NCBI RefSeq assembly: GCF_020618775.1
Contig: NZ_JAESVB010000001.1
Location: 744,001 to 808,000 of the forward strand
DNA: 64,000 nt
Direction of reading: 5' to 3'
Source of the DNA: Acidisoma silvae
Lineage (GTDB): Bacteria > Pseudomonadota > Alphaproteobacteria > Acetobacterales > Acetobacteraceae
This document shows positions 18,095 to 26,656 of the stretch, one piece after another. Both the position numbers and the translations under genes were made by a program. The notes under the pieces were generated by a model. That model worked only from the letters and a program-made list of their open reading frames with translations. It had not been told where the DNA came from and ran no database searches. Position 1 is the stretch's first letter. The number at the start of each line of letters is the position of its first letter.

Positions 18095-19030
18095 TCAGAC
18101 GGCTTCCGCAACCGTGCCGACAAGGCCGCCGGCAAATTCGCTGGCGACGAACGGCCGCAGGTCGCCGACCTTTTCCCCCACGCCTACCGCATGAACCGGC
18201 AGGCCGAATTCCTCGGCCAGAGCAACGACGATGCCGCCGCGCGCCGAGCCGTCCAGCTTGGTCACGACCAGACCATCGACCTGCACGAGGTCGCGAAACA
18301 CCTGAACCTGATTGATGGCATTCTGGCCCGTCGTCGCGTCCAGCGTGAGCACGATGGAATGCGGCGCTGAGGGATCGAGCTTGCGGATGACGCGAATGAT
18401 CTTTGCCAGTTCATCCATCAGCGCGGATTTGTTGTGCAGGCGCCCGGCGGTATCGACCAGCAGAACGTCGATCCCCTCCTGCTTGGCGCGTTCCAGCGCG
18501 CCATAAGCGAGGCCGGCGGCGTCGCCATCCTGCTTGCCGGTCACGACCGGCGCGCCCGTGCGCTCGCCCCAGATCTGCAATTGCTCGACGGCGGCGGCAC
18601 GGAAGGTATCGCCTGCCACCAGCATGGGGCGCAGCCCCTGGTCGCGATAGAATTGCGACAGCTTGCCGATGGTCGTGGTCTTGCCGGTGCCGTTGACGCC
18701 GACCATGAGCACGACATGCGGCGCATGGGCCGGGTCGATCACTAACGGGCGGGCGACGGGGTCGAGAATCTTAGTGATTTCCTCGGCCAGGGCCGATTTG
18801 ATTTCCTCATCCGTCACTTCCTTGCCGAAGCGGGTGCGGCGGAAGCTGGCGATGACCTTTGCGGCTGCTTTGGGGCCAAGATCGGCCGCGATCAGCAGCT
18901 CCTCCAGCTCCTCCAGCGCCTCGTCATCTAGCTTGCGCTTGGTGAAGACGGCGGTGATGCCGCTGGACAGCTTCTGGGTGGAGCGTGACAGCCCCTCCTT
19001 CAGCCGGGAGAAAAATCCGGAAAGCGCCAT
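18095..19030 (-). CDS. ftsY: Signal recognition particle receptor FtsY
   Basis: This 311-residue SRP GTPase docks ribosome-SRP complexes at the inner membrane. The N domain occupies about residues 1-95 and the G domain follows. G1 is GVNGTGKTTT (111-120), then DTFRAAAVEQL, DTAGRLHNK, TKLDGSARGG and the closing GVGEKVGDLRPF. The long acidic A domain of E. coli FtsY is missing; membrane contact would rely on the N-terminal helix (MALSGFFSRLKEGLSRS), as is usual in alphaproteobacteria. It lies 33 bases downstream of mtaB in the same direction. Confidence 0.97.
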   Translation of the reverse strand: MALSGFFSRLKEGLSRSTQKLSSGITAVFTKRKLDDEALEELEELLIAADLGPKAAAKVIASFRRTRFGKEVTDEEIKSALAEEITKILDPVARPLVIDPAHAPHVVLMVGVNGTGKTTTIGKLSQFYRDQGLRPMLVAGDTFRAAAVEQLQIWGERTGAPVVTGKQDGDAAGLAYGALERAKQEGIDVLLVDTAGRLHNKSALMDELAKIIRVIRKLDPSAPHSIVLTLDATTGQNAINQVQVFRDLVQVDGLVVTKLDGSARGGIVVALAEEFGLPVHAVGVGEKVGDLRPFVASEFAGGLVGTVAEAV

Positions 19031-19063
19031 GTCAGATGCTCATAGACTGAGAGAGATGACCGC

Positions 19064-20293
19064 TCACGCGGCCAGAAGCCCGTCGGCATCGCTGCCGGTC
19101 ACGGTCACGGTGACGATCTGCCCGGGTACGGCGTCCAGGCTTAGACGCACGGGGCGAAAATGCTCGGAATGGCCGCGCGTTTCGGTTTCCGCCAGCACGC
19201 GGACGGTCTGCCCAATATGCAGCGCGTCGAAGCGCGCCTCGGCCGCAGCGCCCGCCGCCCGCAGCCGTGCGGCGCGTTCCTTCCGCACCGCTCTGGGGAC
19301 AGACGGCATCCGCGCCGCCGGCGTGCCACTGCGTTCAGAATAGGGGAAGACATGCAGCATGGTGAGGTCGGCTTCCTCGACCAGCGCCAGGGTTTCCGCG
19401 AAGCTTTCATCGGTCTCGGTCGGGAAGCCGGCGATGAGATCGGCCCCAAACGCAATGCCGGGGCGCAGGCTCCGGGCGCGCTGCGTCACGGCCAGAACGT
19501 CGGCGCGCAGATGGCGGCGCTTCATGCGCTTGAGGATGATATCCGACCCCGCCTGGATCGACAGATGCAGATGCGGCAGCAGGCGCGGCTCATCCGCGAT
19601 CAGCTTCCACAGGTCTTCGTCGATTTCGCAGGGGTCGAGGGAGGACAGCCGCAGGCGCGGCAGTTCCGGCAGCAGCGCCAGCAGGCGGCGCACCATCTGG
19701 CCCAGCGGCGGCTGGCCCGGCAGGTCATGCCCATAGCTGGTGATATCGACGCCGGTCAGCACGATTTCCTGATAGCCGTTTCCGATCAGGCTGCGGCACT
19801 GGTCCAGGATGGCGCCCAAGGGTACGCTGCGGCTGGGACCACGGCCGAAGGGAATGATGCAGAAGGTGCAGCGATGATCGCAGCCCTGCTGCACCTGCAC
19901 GAAGGCGCGCGCGCGGCCGGCGAATTCCGTTACCAGATGCGCCGCCGTTTCCTTCGCCTGCATGATGTCCGAGACGGCGGAGGGGGAATCGGCCTGCCAA
20001 TGGGCGGCGTCCAGCTTCTCGGCATTGCCCAGCACGCGGGAAACGCCGGGGAGTGTCCCCCAGGTTTCGGGCGCGATCTGCGCCGCGCAGCCGGTAACGA
20101 CGATCTTGGCATCGGGCCGCTCGCGCGCCAGACGGCGAATGGCCTGCCGCGCCTGCCGTTCGGCTTCCGATGTGACGGCGCAGGTATTGACGATGATGGT
20201 GTCGGACAGCCCGGCCTCGCGCGCATGGCCGCGCATGACCTCGCCCTCATAGGTGTTCAGCCGGCAACCGAAGCTCAGCACATCGACCGTCAC
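19064..20293 (-). CDS. mtaB: tRNA t6A37 methylthiotransferase MtaB
   Basis: This 409-residue radical-SAM enzyme adds a methylthio group to N6-threonylcarbamoyl-adenosine 37 of tRNAs that read ANN codons. The N-terminal methylthiotransferase domain has Cys10, Cys38 and Cys69 for one [4Fe-4S] cluster. The radical-SAM triad is Cys138, Cys142 and Cys145 (CDHRCTFC). A short TRAM-like domain closes the protein. The start is GTG at 20293, overlapping the dapF stop as GTGA; upstream codons in this frame lie within dapF. The dapF-mtaB-ftsY order is common in alphaproteobacteria. Confidence 0.95.
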   Translation of the reverse strand: MTVDVLSFGCRLNTYEGEVMRGHAREAGLSDTIIVNTCAVTSEAERQARQAIRRLARERPDAKIVVTGCAAQIAPETWGTLPGVSRVLGNAEKLDAAHWQADSPSAVSDIMQAKETAAHLVTEFAGRARAFVQVQQGCDHRCTFCIIPFGRGPSRSVPLGAILDQCRSLIGNGYQEIVLTGVDITSYGHDLPGQPPLGQMVRRLLALLPELPRLRLSSLDPCEIDEDLWKLIADEPRLLPHLHLSIQAGSDIILKRMKRRHLRADVLAVTQRARSLRPGIAFGADLIAGFPTETDESFAETLALVEEADLTMLHVFPYSERSGTPAARMPSVPRAVRKERAARLRAAGAAAEARFDALHIGQTVRVLAETETRGHSEHFRPVRLSLDAVPGQIVTVTVTGSDADGLLAA

Positions 20294-21138
20294 GCTGCGA
20301 TCTCCAGCGCAGCGTCCGGCGGCAGGGTGATGCTGCCGGTAAAACTGGTCTCGGCCGGGCCGGTCATCAGCACATGGCCGTTGCTTTCGCGCCATTCGAT
20401 GATGAGCTTGCCACCGTCGAGGATCATCTCGGCCCGGCGGCCTGTCAGCCCCCGGCGCGCGGCATTGACAAGGGTGGCGCAGGCGCCGGACCCGCAGGCG
20501 AGCGTGAGCCCCGCGCCACGTTCCCATACCCGCAGTCTGATACGCTCGGGGGACAGAATCTCTGCAAAACCGATATTGGCGCGGTCGGGGAAGAGCGCAT
20601 CGGTTTCGAAACGTGGGCCGAGGCTGGTGATGGGTGTGGCCGCCACGCTGTCCACGAAGAATGTCGCGTGCGGATTGCCCATGGAGCACGCAGCGGGGTC
20701 GCGGGCCACACCTTCGGCCAAGGGCAGATGCAGCGTGTCCATCTCAGCCCCAAGCGGCACCTGATCCCAGTCCAGGCGCGGCGCGCCGAGATCGACGGTG
20801 ATGGAGTCGTCCGCATTCAGCACGGAAGGCAGATCGCCGGAAATGGTGCGGATGGTGATGCGATCGCGGCCCAGCTCCCGCCCGACCAGTTGCGCCACGC
20901 AGCGCGTCGCATTGCCGCAGGCCCCGGCCTCGCTGCCGTCCGGATTATGGATGCGCATGAAGACATCCGCGCCACGGCTACCCGGTTCCAGGCTGATGAG
21001 CTGGTCGCAGCCGATGCCAAGCCGCCGATCCGCCAGATGGCGGATGCGCGGAGCTGTCAGGTCCAGAGCCCGGGTCCGTCCGTCGAGAATGACGAAATCG
21101 TTCCCCGCTCCATGCATCTTCATGAAAGGGACAAGCAT
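20290..21138 (-). CDS. dapF: Diaminopimelate epimerase
   Basis: A 282-residue enzyme that interconverts LL- and meso-diaminopimelate, the substrate of LysA encoded 11 kb away. The two catalytic cysteines are Cys74 in the CGNATRC loop and the Cys of ACGSGACA near the C-terminus. KMHGAGNDF at the start is also diagnostic. I chose the ATG at 21138; neither it nor the ATG at 21123 has a clear ribosome-binding site. A longer reading from further upstream would overlap the divergent DUF2147 gene. Confidence 0.96.
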   Translation of the reverse strand: MLVPFMKMHGAGNDFVILDGRTRALDLTAPRIRHLADRRLGIGCDQLISLEPGSRGADVFMRIHNPDGSEAGACGNATRCVAQLVGRELGRDRITIRTISGDLPSVLNADDSITVDLGAPRLDWDQVPLGAEMDTLHLPLAEGVARDPAACSMGNPHATFFVDSVAATPITSLGPRFETDALFPDRANIGFAEILSPERIRLRVWERGAGLTLACGSGACATLVNAARRGLTGRRAEMILDGGKLIIEWRESNGHVLMTGPAETSFTGSITLPPDAALEIAA

Positions 21139-21217
21139 AGACGGGTTATAGGTGCCGCCGCCCGGCATCGGAAGAGCAATTGCCGGAGGCTCTGGGTTGC
21201 CTGTGATGGAGGAATGG

Positions 21218-21679
21218 ATGCGGCGGCGGGCTTGGCTGATGGCCGGAATGGCTTTTGCGGTGACGGCGGGATTGGGCAGCGGGGTGGCGCGCGCCTCCGA
21301 CCGGTCCTCCCCGGTCGGGAATTGGCAGACGATCGACGATAAGACCAACAAGCCCAGCGGCACGATGGTGATCTATCAGCGCGACGGCCTGCTGTTCGGC
21401 CGCGTGACCAGCATCGCGGATCCCAAGATGCAGACGGTGCTGTGCCATGATTGCGACGGCTGGGCCGAGAACAAGCCGGTCATGGGGTTGGAAGTGCTGC
21501 GCGATATGCATCCGAATGGTGCGCAATGGGACGGCGGCACCATCCTGAACCCGCAGGATGGGCATGTGTATCACTGCCGCATGCATCTTGGGCCGGAAGG
21601 GCAAACTCTGGTTCTGCGTGGCTATATCGGCCTGCCCATGCTGGGCCGCACCCAGACTTGGCAGCGTCTGCCGGGGTGA
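21218..21679 (+). CDS. DUF2147 family exported protein
   Basis: This 153-residue protein has a Sec signal peptide ([20 protein letters not shown], cleavage near ARA-S) and a DUF2147 domain: [49 protein letters not shown]. The domain occurs in periplasmic proteins of unknown role, and a lipocalin-like beta barrel has been suggested. The ATG at 21218 has GGAGGA only 4 bases upstream; the ATG at 21206 is an alternative. It is divergent from dapF. Confidence 0.85.
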   Translation: MRRRAWLMAGMAFAVTAGLGSGVARASDRSSPVGNWQTIDDKTNKPSGTMVIYQRDGLLFGRVTSIADPKMQTVLCHDCDGWAENKPVMGLEVLRDMHPNGAQWDGGTILNPQDGHVYHCRMHLGPEGQTLVLRGYIGLPMLGRTQTWQRLPG

Positions 21680-21688
21680 GGGCAGGGC

Positions 21689-21719
21689 TGACCCCGGAGG
21701 CTTCCGGCCTCCGGGGTCA
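21689..21719. terminator. Strong hairpin after the DUF2147 gene
   Basis: A perfect 13-bp stem (TGACCCCGGAGGC and its complement) with a 5-base loop starts 9 bases after the stop codon. On the plus strand it is followed by a run of A rather than T, so it is not a textbook intrinsic terminator. It may act as a Rho-assisted or 3'-end-stabilising hairpin. Confidence 0.5.
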
Positions 21720-21747
21720 AAAAATCGCGGGCAATGCAAATTGCCCC

Positions 21748-21764
21748 TAGACGACCGGTCTAAT
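21748..21764. promoter_or_regulatory. Operator copy 1, upstream of the NemR-like regulator
   Basis: TAGACGACCGGTCTAAT contains the inverted repeat TAGAC-N5-GTCTA and an inner GACCGGTC palindrome. The same 17 bases occur at 22419-22435 in front of the first enzyme gene. The half-site GGTCTA resembles the known NemR box of E. coli (TAGACC-N4-GGTCTA). The position 19 bases before the regulator's ATG suggests autoregulation. Confidence 0.78.
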
Positions 21765-21783
21765 CAGGGCTACTCAGAATGCC

Positions 21784-22389
21784 ATGAGCAGTTCAGCCGC
21801 ACATGAAACCTCGGATGTCCGGGACAACATCCTCGAAACCGGCCAGCGTATCATGGCGGGGAAAGGGTTCTCGGCCGTTGGTTTGAACGAGGTTCTGACG
21901 GCGGCCAGCGTGCCGAAAGGGTCTTTCTACCATTACTTCGCGTCGAAAGATGCTTTCGGAGAAGCGCTGCTTGAGCGTTACTTCGAGGATTACCTAGCCG
22001 AGATCGACAAGACGCTGGCTGAGCCGGGCCTGACCATGGCGCAGCGGCTGATGAATTACTGGCGGCAATGGCAGGAAACGCAGTCCTTTTTCGACTGCCA
22101 GGGCAAATGCCTTGCCGTGAAGCTGGGGGCGGAGGTGGCCGACCTGTCGGAAGCGATGCGCCTGTCCCTGAAACGCGGAACCGCCGGCATCATAAGCCGG
22201 CTGGGGAAGGCGATTGAAATGGGCGTGGCGGAAGGGTCTTTGTCGGTGACGGATGACCCCAATGATCTGGCGCAAAGCCTGTATGAGCTTTGGCTGGGAG
22301 CGAGCGTGATGGTGAAGATCACCCGCACGACCGCGCCTTTCGACGGCGCCTTGGCGACAACCCGCAAACTGCTGAACCTGTCAGCCTAG
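21784..22389 (+). CDS. TetR-family regulator, NemR-like electrophile sensor
   Basis: This 201-residue protein has a TetR helix-turn-helix at about residues 28-55 (GFSAVGLNEVLTAASVPKGSFYHYFASK). In the ligand domain, FFDCQGKCLAVKLGAEVADLSE carries Cys105 and Cys109, in the region where E. coli NemR has its reactive Cys106; a Lys near residue 178 may correspond to NemR Lys175. E. coli NemR is inactivated by electrophiles, quinones and hypochlorite and controls nemA and gloA. The genes downstream here (DJ-1-type, aldehyde dehydrogenase, Old Yellow Enzyme) fit that role, and two copies of one operator frame the gene. Confidence 0.88.
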   Translation: MSSSAAHETSDVRDNILETGQRIMAGKGFSAVGLNEVLTAASVPKGSFYHYFASKDAFGEALLERYFEDYLAEIDKTLAEPGLTMAQRLMNYWRQWQETQSFFDCQGKCLAVKLGAEVADLSEAMRLSLKRGTAGIISRLGKAIEMGVAEGSLSVTDDPNDLAQSLYELWLGASVMVKITRTTAPFDGALATTRKLLNLSA

Positions 22390-22406
22390 GGCGGGCCGGT
22401 TTTGGT

Positions 22407-22435
22407 TTGAGTAAGTAATAGACGACCGGTCTAAT
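22407..22435 (+). promoter_or_regulatory. Promoter with embedded operator copy 2, for the detoxification genes
   Basis: TTGAGT (22407-22412) and TCTAAT (22430-22435) are 17 bases apart. The 17-bp operator TAGACGACCGGTCTAAT (22419-22435) fills most of the spacer and the -10, so a bound repressor would block RNA polymerase. It is identical to the copy at 21748-21764. The first ATG downstream is at 22471. Confidence 0.75.
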
Positions 22436-22470
22436 TCAAAACTGAACAATAGACGGAACGGAGAAGACAG

Positions 22471-23160
22471 ATGAAAATTTTGATGGTGCTGACCTCGCAT
22501 GACGAGCTGGGCAATACCGGCCGCAAGACCGGCTTCTGGCTGGAAGAGCTCGCCGCCCCCTATTACGCCTTCAAGGAAGCGGGCGCCGAGATCGTGCTGG
22601 CTTCGCCGCTGGGCGGCCAGCCGCCGCTCGACCCCAAGAGCAATGAGCCGTCGTTCCAGACTGACCTGACCCGCCGCTTCGAGGCCGATGCCGCCGCCAC
22701 CGCGCAACTGGCCAGCACCCTTCGCCTGGACAGCGTGACCCAGGCCGATTTCGACACCGTCTTTTATCCGGGCGGCCATGGCCCGCTCTGGGATCTGGCC
22801 GAGGACCGCAATTCCATCGACCTCATCCAGTCCTTCATCGGTGCCGGCAAGCCTGTCGCCCTCGTCTGTCACGCGCCGGGCGTTCTGCGCCACGTCAAAA
22901 CGCCGGACGGCGAGCCGCTGGTTGCGGGCAAAAAGGTCACCGGCTTCGCCAATACCGAGGAAGAAGCCGTGGGTCTCACCCAGGTCGTGCCCTTCCTGGT
23001 CGAAGACATGCTGAAGGCCGAAAGCGGCATCTATTCCAAGGGCGATGACTGGGCATCCTATGTCGTCACCGACGGGTTGCTGATCACCGGGCAGAACCCG
23101 GGCTCCTCGGCCCAGGCAGCCCAGGTTCTGATCAAGGCCGTGAACGACAAGGCTGGCTGA
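22471..23160 (+). CDS. DJ-1/PfpI-family protein (glyoxalase III / class I amidotransferase-like)
   Basis: The 229 residues form a flavodoxin-like DJ-1/PfpI domain. The nucleophile elbow ALVCHAPG places Cys133 and His134, and the acidic partner is probably Glu25 in GFWLEEL. The layout is close to HchA/Hsp31-type enzymes, which convert methylglyoxal or glyoxal to hydroxy acids without glutathione. It is the first enzyme gene after the embedded operator. CGGAGA 6 bases upstream supports the ATG. The exact substrate is inferred. Confidence 0.88.
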   Translation: MKILMVLTSHDELGNTGRKTGFWLEELAAPYYAFKEAGAEIVLASPLGGQPPLDPKSNEPSFQTDLTRRFEADAAATAQLASTLRLDSVTQADFDTVFYPGGHGPLWDLAEDRNSIDLIQSFIGAGKPVALVCHAPGVLRHVKTPDGEPLVAGKKVTGFANTEEEAVGLTQVVPFLVEDMLKAESGIYSKGDDWASYVVTDGLLITGQNPGSSAQAAQVLIKAVNDKAG

Positions 23161-23230
23161 GACTGATCGAGGAGGGAGGCGCTTTTGCGCCTCCCCAGCT
23201 TTCCGCACGCAGCTCGAACAGGAGACGATC

Positions 23231-24700
23231 ATGACGGTCTACACGCGCGACGATATTAAAGCGGCCGGCTGGCTGCGGGAAGAGAATTATATCGGTGGCG
23301 CCTGGGTCGCGGCCGATGACGGCCGCACCTACGGGGTGGATGACCCGGCAACCGAAACGCAGATCGGCACCATTCCCTGGGTCGGCCGCACCGAGACGAA
23401 GCGCGCGATCGACGCCGCGCAGGCGGCCTTCACCGCCTGGTCGATGACGACGGCAGGCGAACGCGCTGGGCTTCTGGGCCGCATGGCGCAGATCGTCCGC
23501 GACAATCTCGACATCCTCGCCAGCATGCTGACGCTGGAACAGGGCAAGCCGCTCGCCGAAGCGCGCAACGAGATGAAGCTCGGCGCAGACTATATCCAAT
23601 GGTTCGCGGAAGAAGCCCGGCGCATCAATGGCGAGATCATCCCCTCTCCCTGGAAGGACCGGCAGATTCTGGTGACGCGCGAGCCTGTTGGCGTCGTCGG
23701 CGCCATCTCGCCCTGGAATTTTCCCTTTTCCATGCTGTCGCGCAAGATTGCGCCGGCGCTCGCCGCCGGTTGCACGATCGTCATCAAGCCGTCGGAATTC
23801 ACGCCCTATTGCGGTCTGCTCTACGGGGTTCTGGCCGGGATGGCCGGTGTGCCCGCCGGGGTCGTCAATGTCGTGACCGGCGACGGTGCGGCGGTTGGCG
23901 GTGAGCTCACCCAAAACCCGCTTGTGCGCAAGATCACCTTCACCGGCTCCACCCGCGTCGGCAAGCTGCTCTACAAGCAATCCGCCGATACGATGAAGAA
24001 ACTGTCGATGGAACTGGGCGGTAACGCGCCGACCATCATCTTCGATGACGCCGACCTGGAACTGGCGGTCGAGAACGCCATTGCCGGCAAGTTCCGCAAT
24101 ACCGGGCAGACTTGCGTCTGCACCAATCGCTTCTATGTGCAGGACGGCATCTATGACGCCTTCGCCGCGCGCCTGACGGAGCGCGTGCGGCAGATGAAGG
24201 TCGGCAATGGTTTCGATGCGGGTGTCGAGCAAGGCCCGCTGATCAATCAGGCCGCCGTCGCCAAGGTCGAAGCCCATGTGCAGGATGCCAAGGCCAAGGG
24301 TGGCCGCGTGCTGCTGGGCGGCAAGCGCCATGCGCTGGGTGCCACATTCTACGAGCCGACGGTCATTGCCGATGCAACGCCCGATATGCTCATCGCGCAT
24401 GAGGAAACCTTCGGCCCGGTTGCGGCCCTGTTCCGCTTCACGACGGAGCAGGAAGGGGTGGACGCGGCCAATGCCACGGAATTCGGCCTCGCCGCCTATT
24501 TCTTCACGAAGGATCTGGCACGCACCTTCCGCGTTGCCCGCGCCATCCAAAGCGGCATGATCGGCATCAATGCCGGTGTCATCACCACGCCGGAAGCGCC
24601 CTTCGGTGGCGTCAAGGATAGCGGCATCGGCCGCGAGGGCTCGACCCACGGCGTCGAAGACTATCTCAACATCAAATATCTGAGCCTCGGCGGGCTGTAA
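23231..24700 (+). CDS. NAD(P)-dependent succinate-semialdehyde-type dehydrogenase
   Basis: This 489-residue aldehyde dehydrogenase has the catalytic Cys295 in NTGQTCVCTNR and the general base Glu261 in ELGGNAP. The CxC pair (Cys295, Cys297) matches GabD and human SSADH, where a disulfide gives redox control. The cofactor loop (PWNFPFSMLSRKIAPALAAG) and TFTGSTRVGKLL are intact. It oxidises semialdehydes or other reactive aldehydes to acids. It sits 70 bases after the DJ-1-type gene in the same direction and is probably part of the same regulon. Confidence 0.92.
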   Translation: MTVYTRDDIKAAGWLREENYIGGAWVAADDGRTYGVDDPATETQIGTIPWVGRTETKRAIDAAQAAFTAWSMTTAGERAGLLGRMAQIVRDNLDILASMLTLEQGKPLAEARNEMKLGADYIQWFAEEARRINGEIIPSPWKDRQILVTREPVGVVGAISPWNFPFSMLSRKIAPALAAGCTIVIKPSEFTPYCGLLYGVLAGMAGVPAGVVNVVTGDGAAVGGELTQNPLVRKITFTGSTRVGKLLYKQSADTMKKLSMELGGNAPTIIFDDADLELAVENAIAGKFRNTGQTCVCTNRFYVQDGIYDAFAARLTERVRQMKVGNGFDAGVEQGPLINQAAVAKVEAHVQDAKAKGGRVLLGGKRHALGATFYEPTVIADATPDMLIAHEETFGPVAALFRFTTEQEGVDAANATEFGLAAYFFTKDLARTFRVARAIQSGMIGINAGVITTPEAPFGGVKDSGIGREGSTHGVEDYLNIKYLSLGGL

Positions 24701-24744
24701 CGCCAATCGCCTGCCACAGACTTTATCGAGAAAGACTAGCAGCT

Positions 24745-25896
24745 ATGGAATATGGCGCTCTTTTCGAGCCGACCAAGCTCGGCTCGCTGAGTTTAAAAAA
24801 CCGCATCGTCCTGCCGCCGCTGACGCGGCAGCGGGCAGGGCAACCCGGCAATGTCCCGACCGCGCTCATGGCACAGTATTACGCGCAGCGGGCCGGCGCC
24901 GGCTTCATGGTGACAGAAGGCGCGCAGATCGAACCGCGCGGCCAGGGCTATGCCTGGACGCCGGGCATCCACAGCCCGGCGCAGATCGCCGGATGGCGCC
25001 AGGTGACGCGCGCGGTCCATGCCGAAGGCGGTGTCATCTTTGCCCAGCTTTGGCATGTCGGCCGCGTATCCCACACAGATTTGCAGCCGAATGGTGCGGC
25101 CCCCATCGCACCCTCCGCCATCCAGGCGCAGAAGGTGAAAGCCTTCGTCGAAACCGGCCCCGGCACCGGCAGGCTGGTGGAGCCCAGCCTGCCGCGCGCG
25201 CTGACCCTGCCTGAGATCGGTGAACTCGTGGAACTCTATGCCCAGGCCGCGCGGAATGCGATCGCGGCCGGGTTCGACGGCGTCGAGATCCATGCCGCGA
25301 ACGGTTATCTGGTCAACCAGTTCATCTCCGCCCATGCCAATCATCGCGATGATGATTATGGTGGATCGCTGCAAAACCGCCTGCGCTTCCTGCGCGAGAT
25401 CGTGCGGGCGGTCAGCGCGACCATCGGCGCGGATCGTCTCGGTGTGCGCTTCACACCGCTTTTCACCAGCACGGATCAGGATCGCGTCTATATCGGATTG
25501 GTGGAGGAAGACCCGCACCAGACCTATATCGAGGCGATCAAGGTGCTGCAGGACGCGGGCATCGCCTATCTGTCCATCGCCGAGGCCGATTGGCCGAACG
25601 CGCCGGATTTGCCTGAGACATTTCGCGCCGCGGTGCGGCAGGCCTTCAGCGGCCGGATCATCTATGCCGGTCTCTACACGGCGGAGCGTGCCGCGCGCGC
25701 GGTGGAAGCCGGCCTTGCCGACCTCATCGCCTTCGGCCGGCCTTTCATCGCCAATCCGGATTTGCCGCAGAGAATTGCAAACGGCTGGCCGCTGAACGCG
25801 ATTGAACAGGCAACGCTCTACGGCGGTGCGGAAAAAGGTTTCACGGATTATCCCGTCTATTCAGAAGAACATGCTGACACAATGGAAGAAGTATGA
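24745..25896 (+). CDS. Old Yellow Enzyme family alkene reductase (NemA-like)
   Basis: A 383-residue FMN-dependent TIM barrel. The substrate-binding pair is His183 and Asn186 in EIHAANGYLVNQF, followed by a Tyr two residues on. The family motif HRDDDYGGSLQNRLRF is intact, and LPPLTRQRA near the N-terminus binds FMN. Such enzymes reduce activated double bonds of enals, maleimides and nitro compounds. Being controlled with a NemR-type repressor is known for E. coli nemA. Its stop overlaps the next start (ATGA). Confidence 0.93.
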   Translation: MEYGALFEPTKLGSLSLKNRIVLPPLTRQRAGQPGNVPTALMAQYYAQRAGAGFMVTEGAQIEPRGQGYAWTPGIHSPAQIAGWRQVTRAVHAEGGVIFAQLWHVGRVSHTDLQPNGAAPIAPSAIQAQKVKAFVETGPGTGRLVEPSLPRALTLPEIGELVELYAQAARNAIAAGFDGVEIHAANGYLVNQFISAHANHRDDDYGGSLQNRLRFLREIVRAVSATIGADRLGVRFTPLFTSTDQDRVYIGLVEEDPHQTYIEAIKVLQDAGIAYLSIAEADWPNAPDLPETFRAAVRQAFSGRIIYAGLYTAERAARAVEAGLADLIAFGRPFIANPDLPQRIANGWPLNAIEQATLYGGAEKGFTDYPVYSEEHADTMEEV

Positions 25897-26639
25897 TCAT
25901 GAGCCAGGGTATTAAGGGCAAGGTCGTCCTGATCACGGGCGGCAGCACGGGCATCGGCGCCGAGGTCGCGCGCCTACTGGCATCACGCGGGGCGCAAGTC
26001 GCGGTGGCGGCGCGCAGAAAAGACAAGCTGGATGGCGTCGTGTCGGAAATCACCACGGCGGGCGGCATGGCACGCGCCTATGCGCTGGACGTCACTGACA
26101 AGAAACAGGTGGAGAGCGTCGTCGCGGCCGTCGTCGCCGATTTCGGCAAGATCGATGTGCTGATCAATAATGCTGGGTTGATGCCCATCCGCCCGATGTC
26201 GGAAGTGAATACCGATGAATGGGACGCGATGATCGACGTCAATCTGAAAGGCACGCTGTATGGTATCGCGGCGGTGCTGCCGCGCTTCATCGCCCAGGAC
26301 AGCGGCCATATCATCAATCTGAGTTCGGTCGCCGGCATCAAGGTCTTCGCGCCGGGCGGCACGGTCTATTCCGGCACGAAATTCGCGGTCAGCGCGATTT
26401 CGGAAGGGCTGCGGCAGGAAGTGGGCGAGACAATCCGCGTCACCTCCATCGAACCGGGCGCGGTGGACAGCGACCTCAAGCACAGCACCTCCGGCACGGC
26501 GCAGGACACGGTGCTGGAATTCTACAAGCAGGCCATTCCGGCGGCCTCGGTCGCGCGGGCCATCGCCTTCGCGATCGAACAGCCCGATGATGTCGATATC
26601 AATGAGATCGTCATCCGGCCGACGAAGCAGGTGTTCTGA
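25893..26639 (+). CDS. Short-chain dehydrogenase/reductase
   Basis: This 248-residue classical SDR has the cofactor loop ITGGSTGIG (residues 15-23), a structural NNAG, the catalytic Ser in NLSSVAG, and the catalytic Tyr and Lys in VYSGTKFAVSAI. The basic residues after strand 2 (AARRKDK) favour NADPH. The start overlaps the OYE stop by 4 bases; the ATG at 25899 is an alternative start. It is probably the last gene of the electrophile regulon, reducing carbonyls made or left by the others. Confidence 0.9.
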   Translation: MIMSQGIKGKVVLITGGSTGIGAEVARLLASRGAQVAVAARRKDKLDGVVSEITTAGGMARAYALDVTDKKQVESVVAAVVADFGKIDVLINNAGLMPIRPMSEVNTDEWDAMIDVNLKGTLYGIAAVLPRFIAQDSGHIINLSSVAGIKVFAPGGTVYSGTKFAVSAISEGLRQEVGETIRVTSIEPGAVDSDLKHSTSGTAQDTVLEFYKQAIPAASVARAIAFAIEQPDDVDINEIVIRPTKQVF

Positions 26640-26656
26640 TTGCCGCGATCAGCGGC

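Noticed and set aside
23132-24706. 524-codon open frame on the minus strand opposite the aldehyde dehydrogenase gene
   Set aside because: Shadow of a codon-biased gene with no start signal and no recognisable domain.
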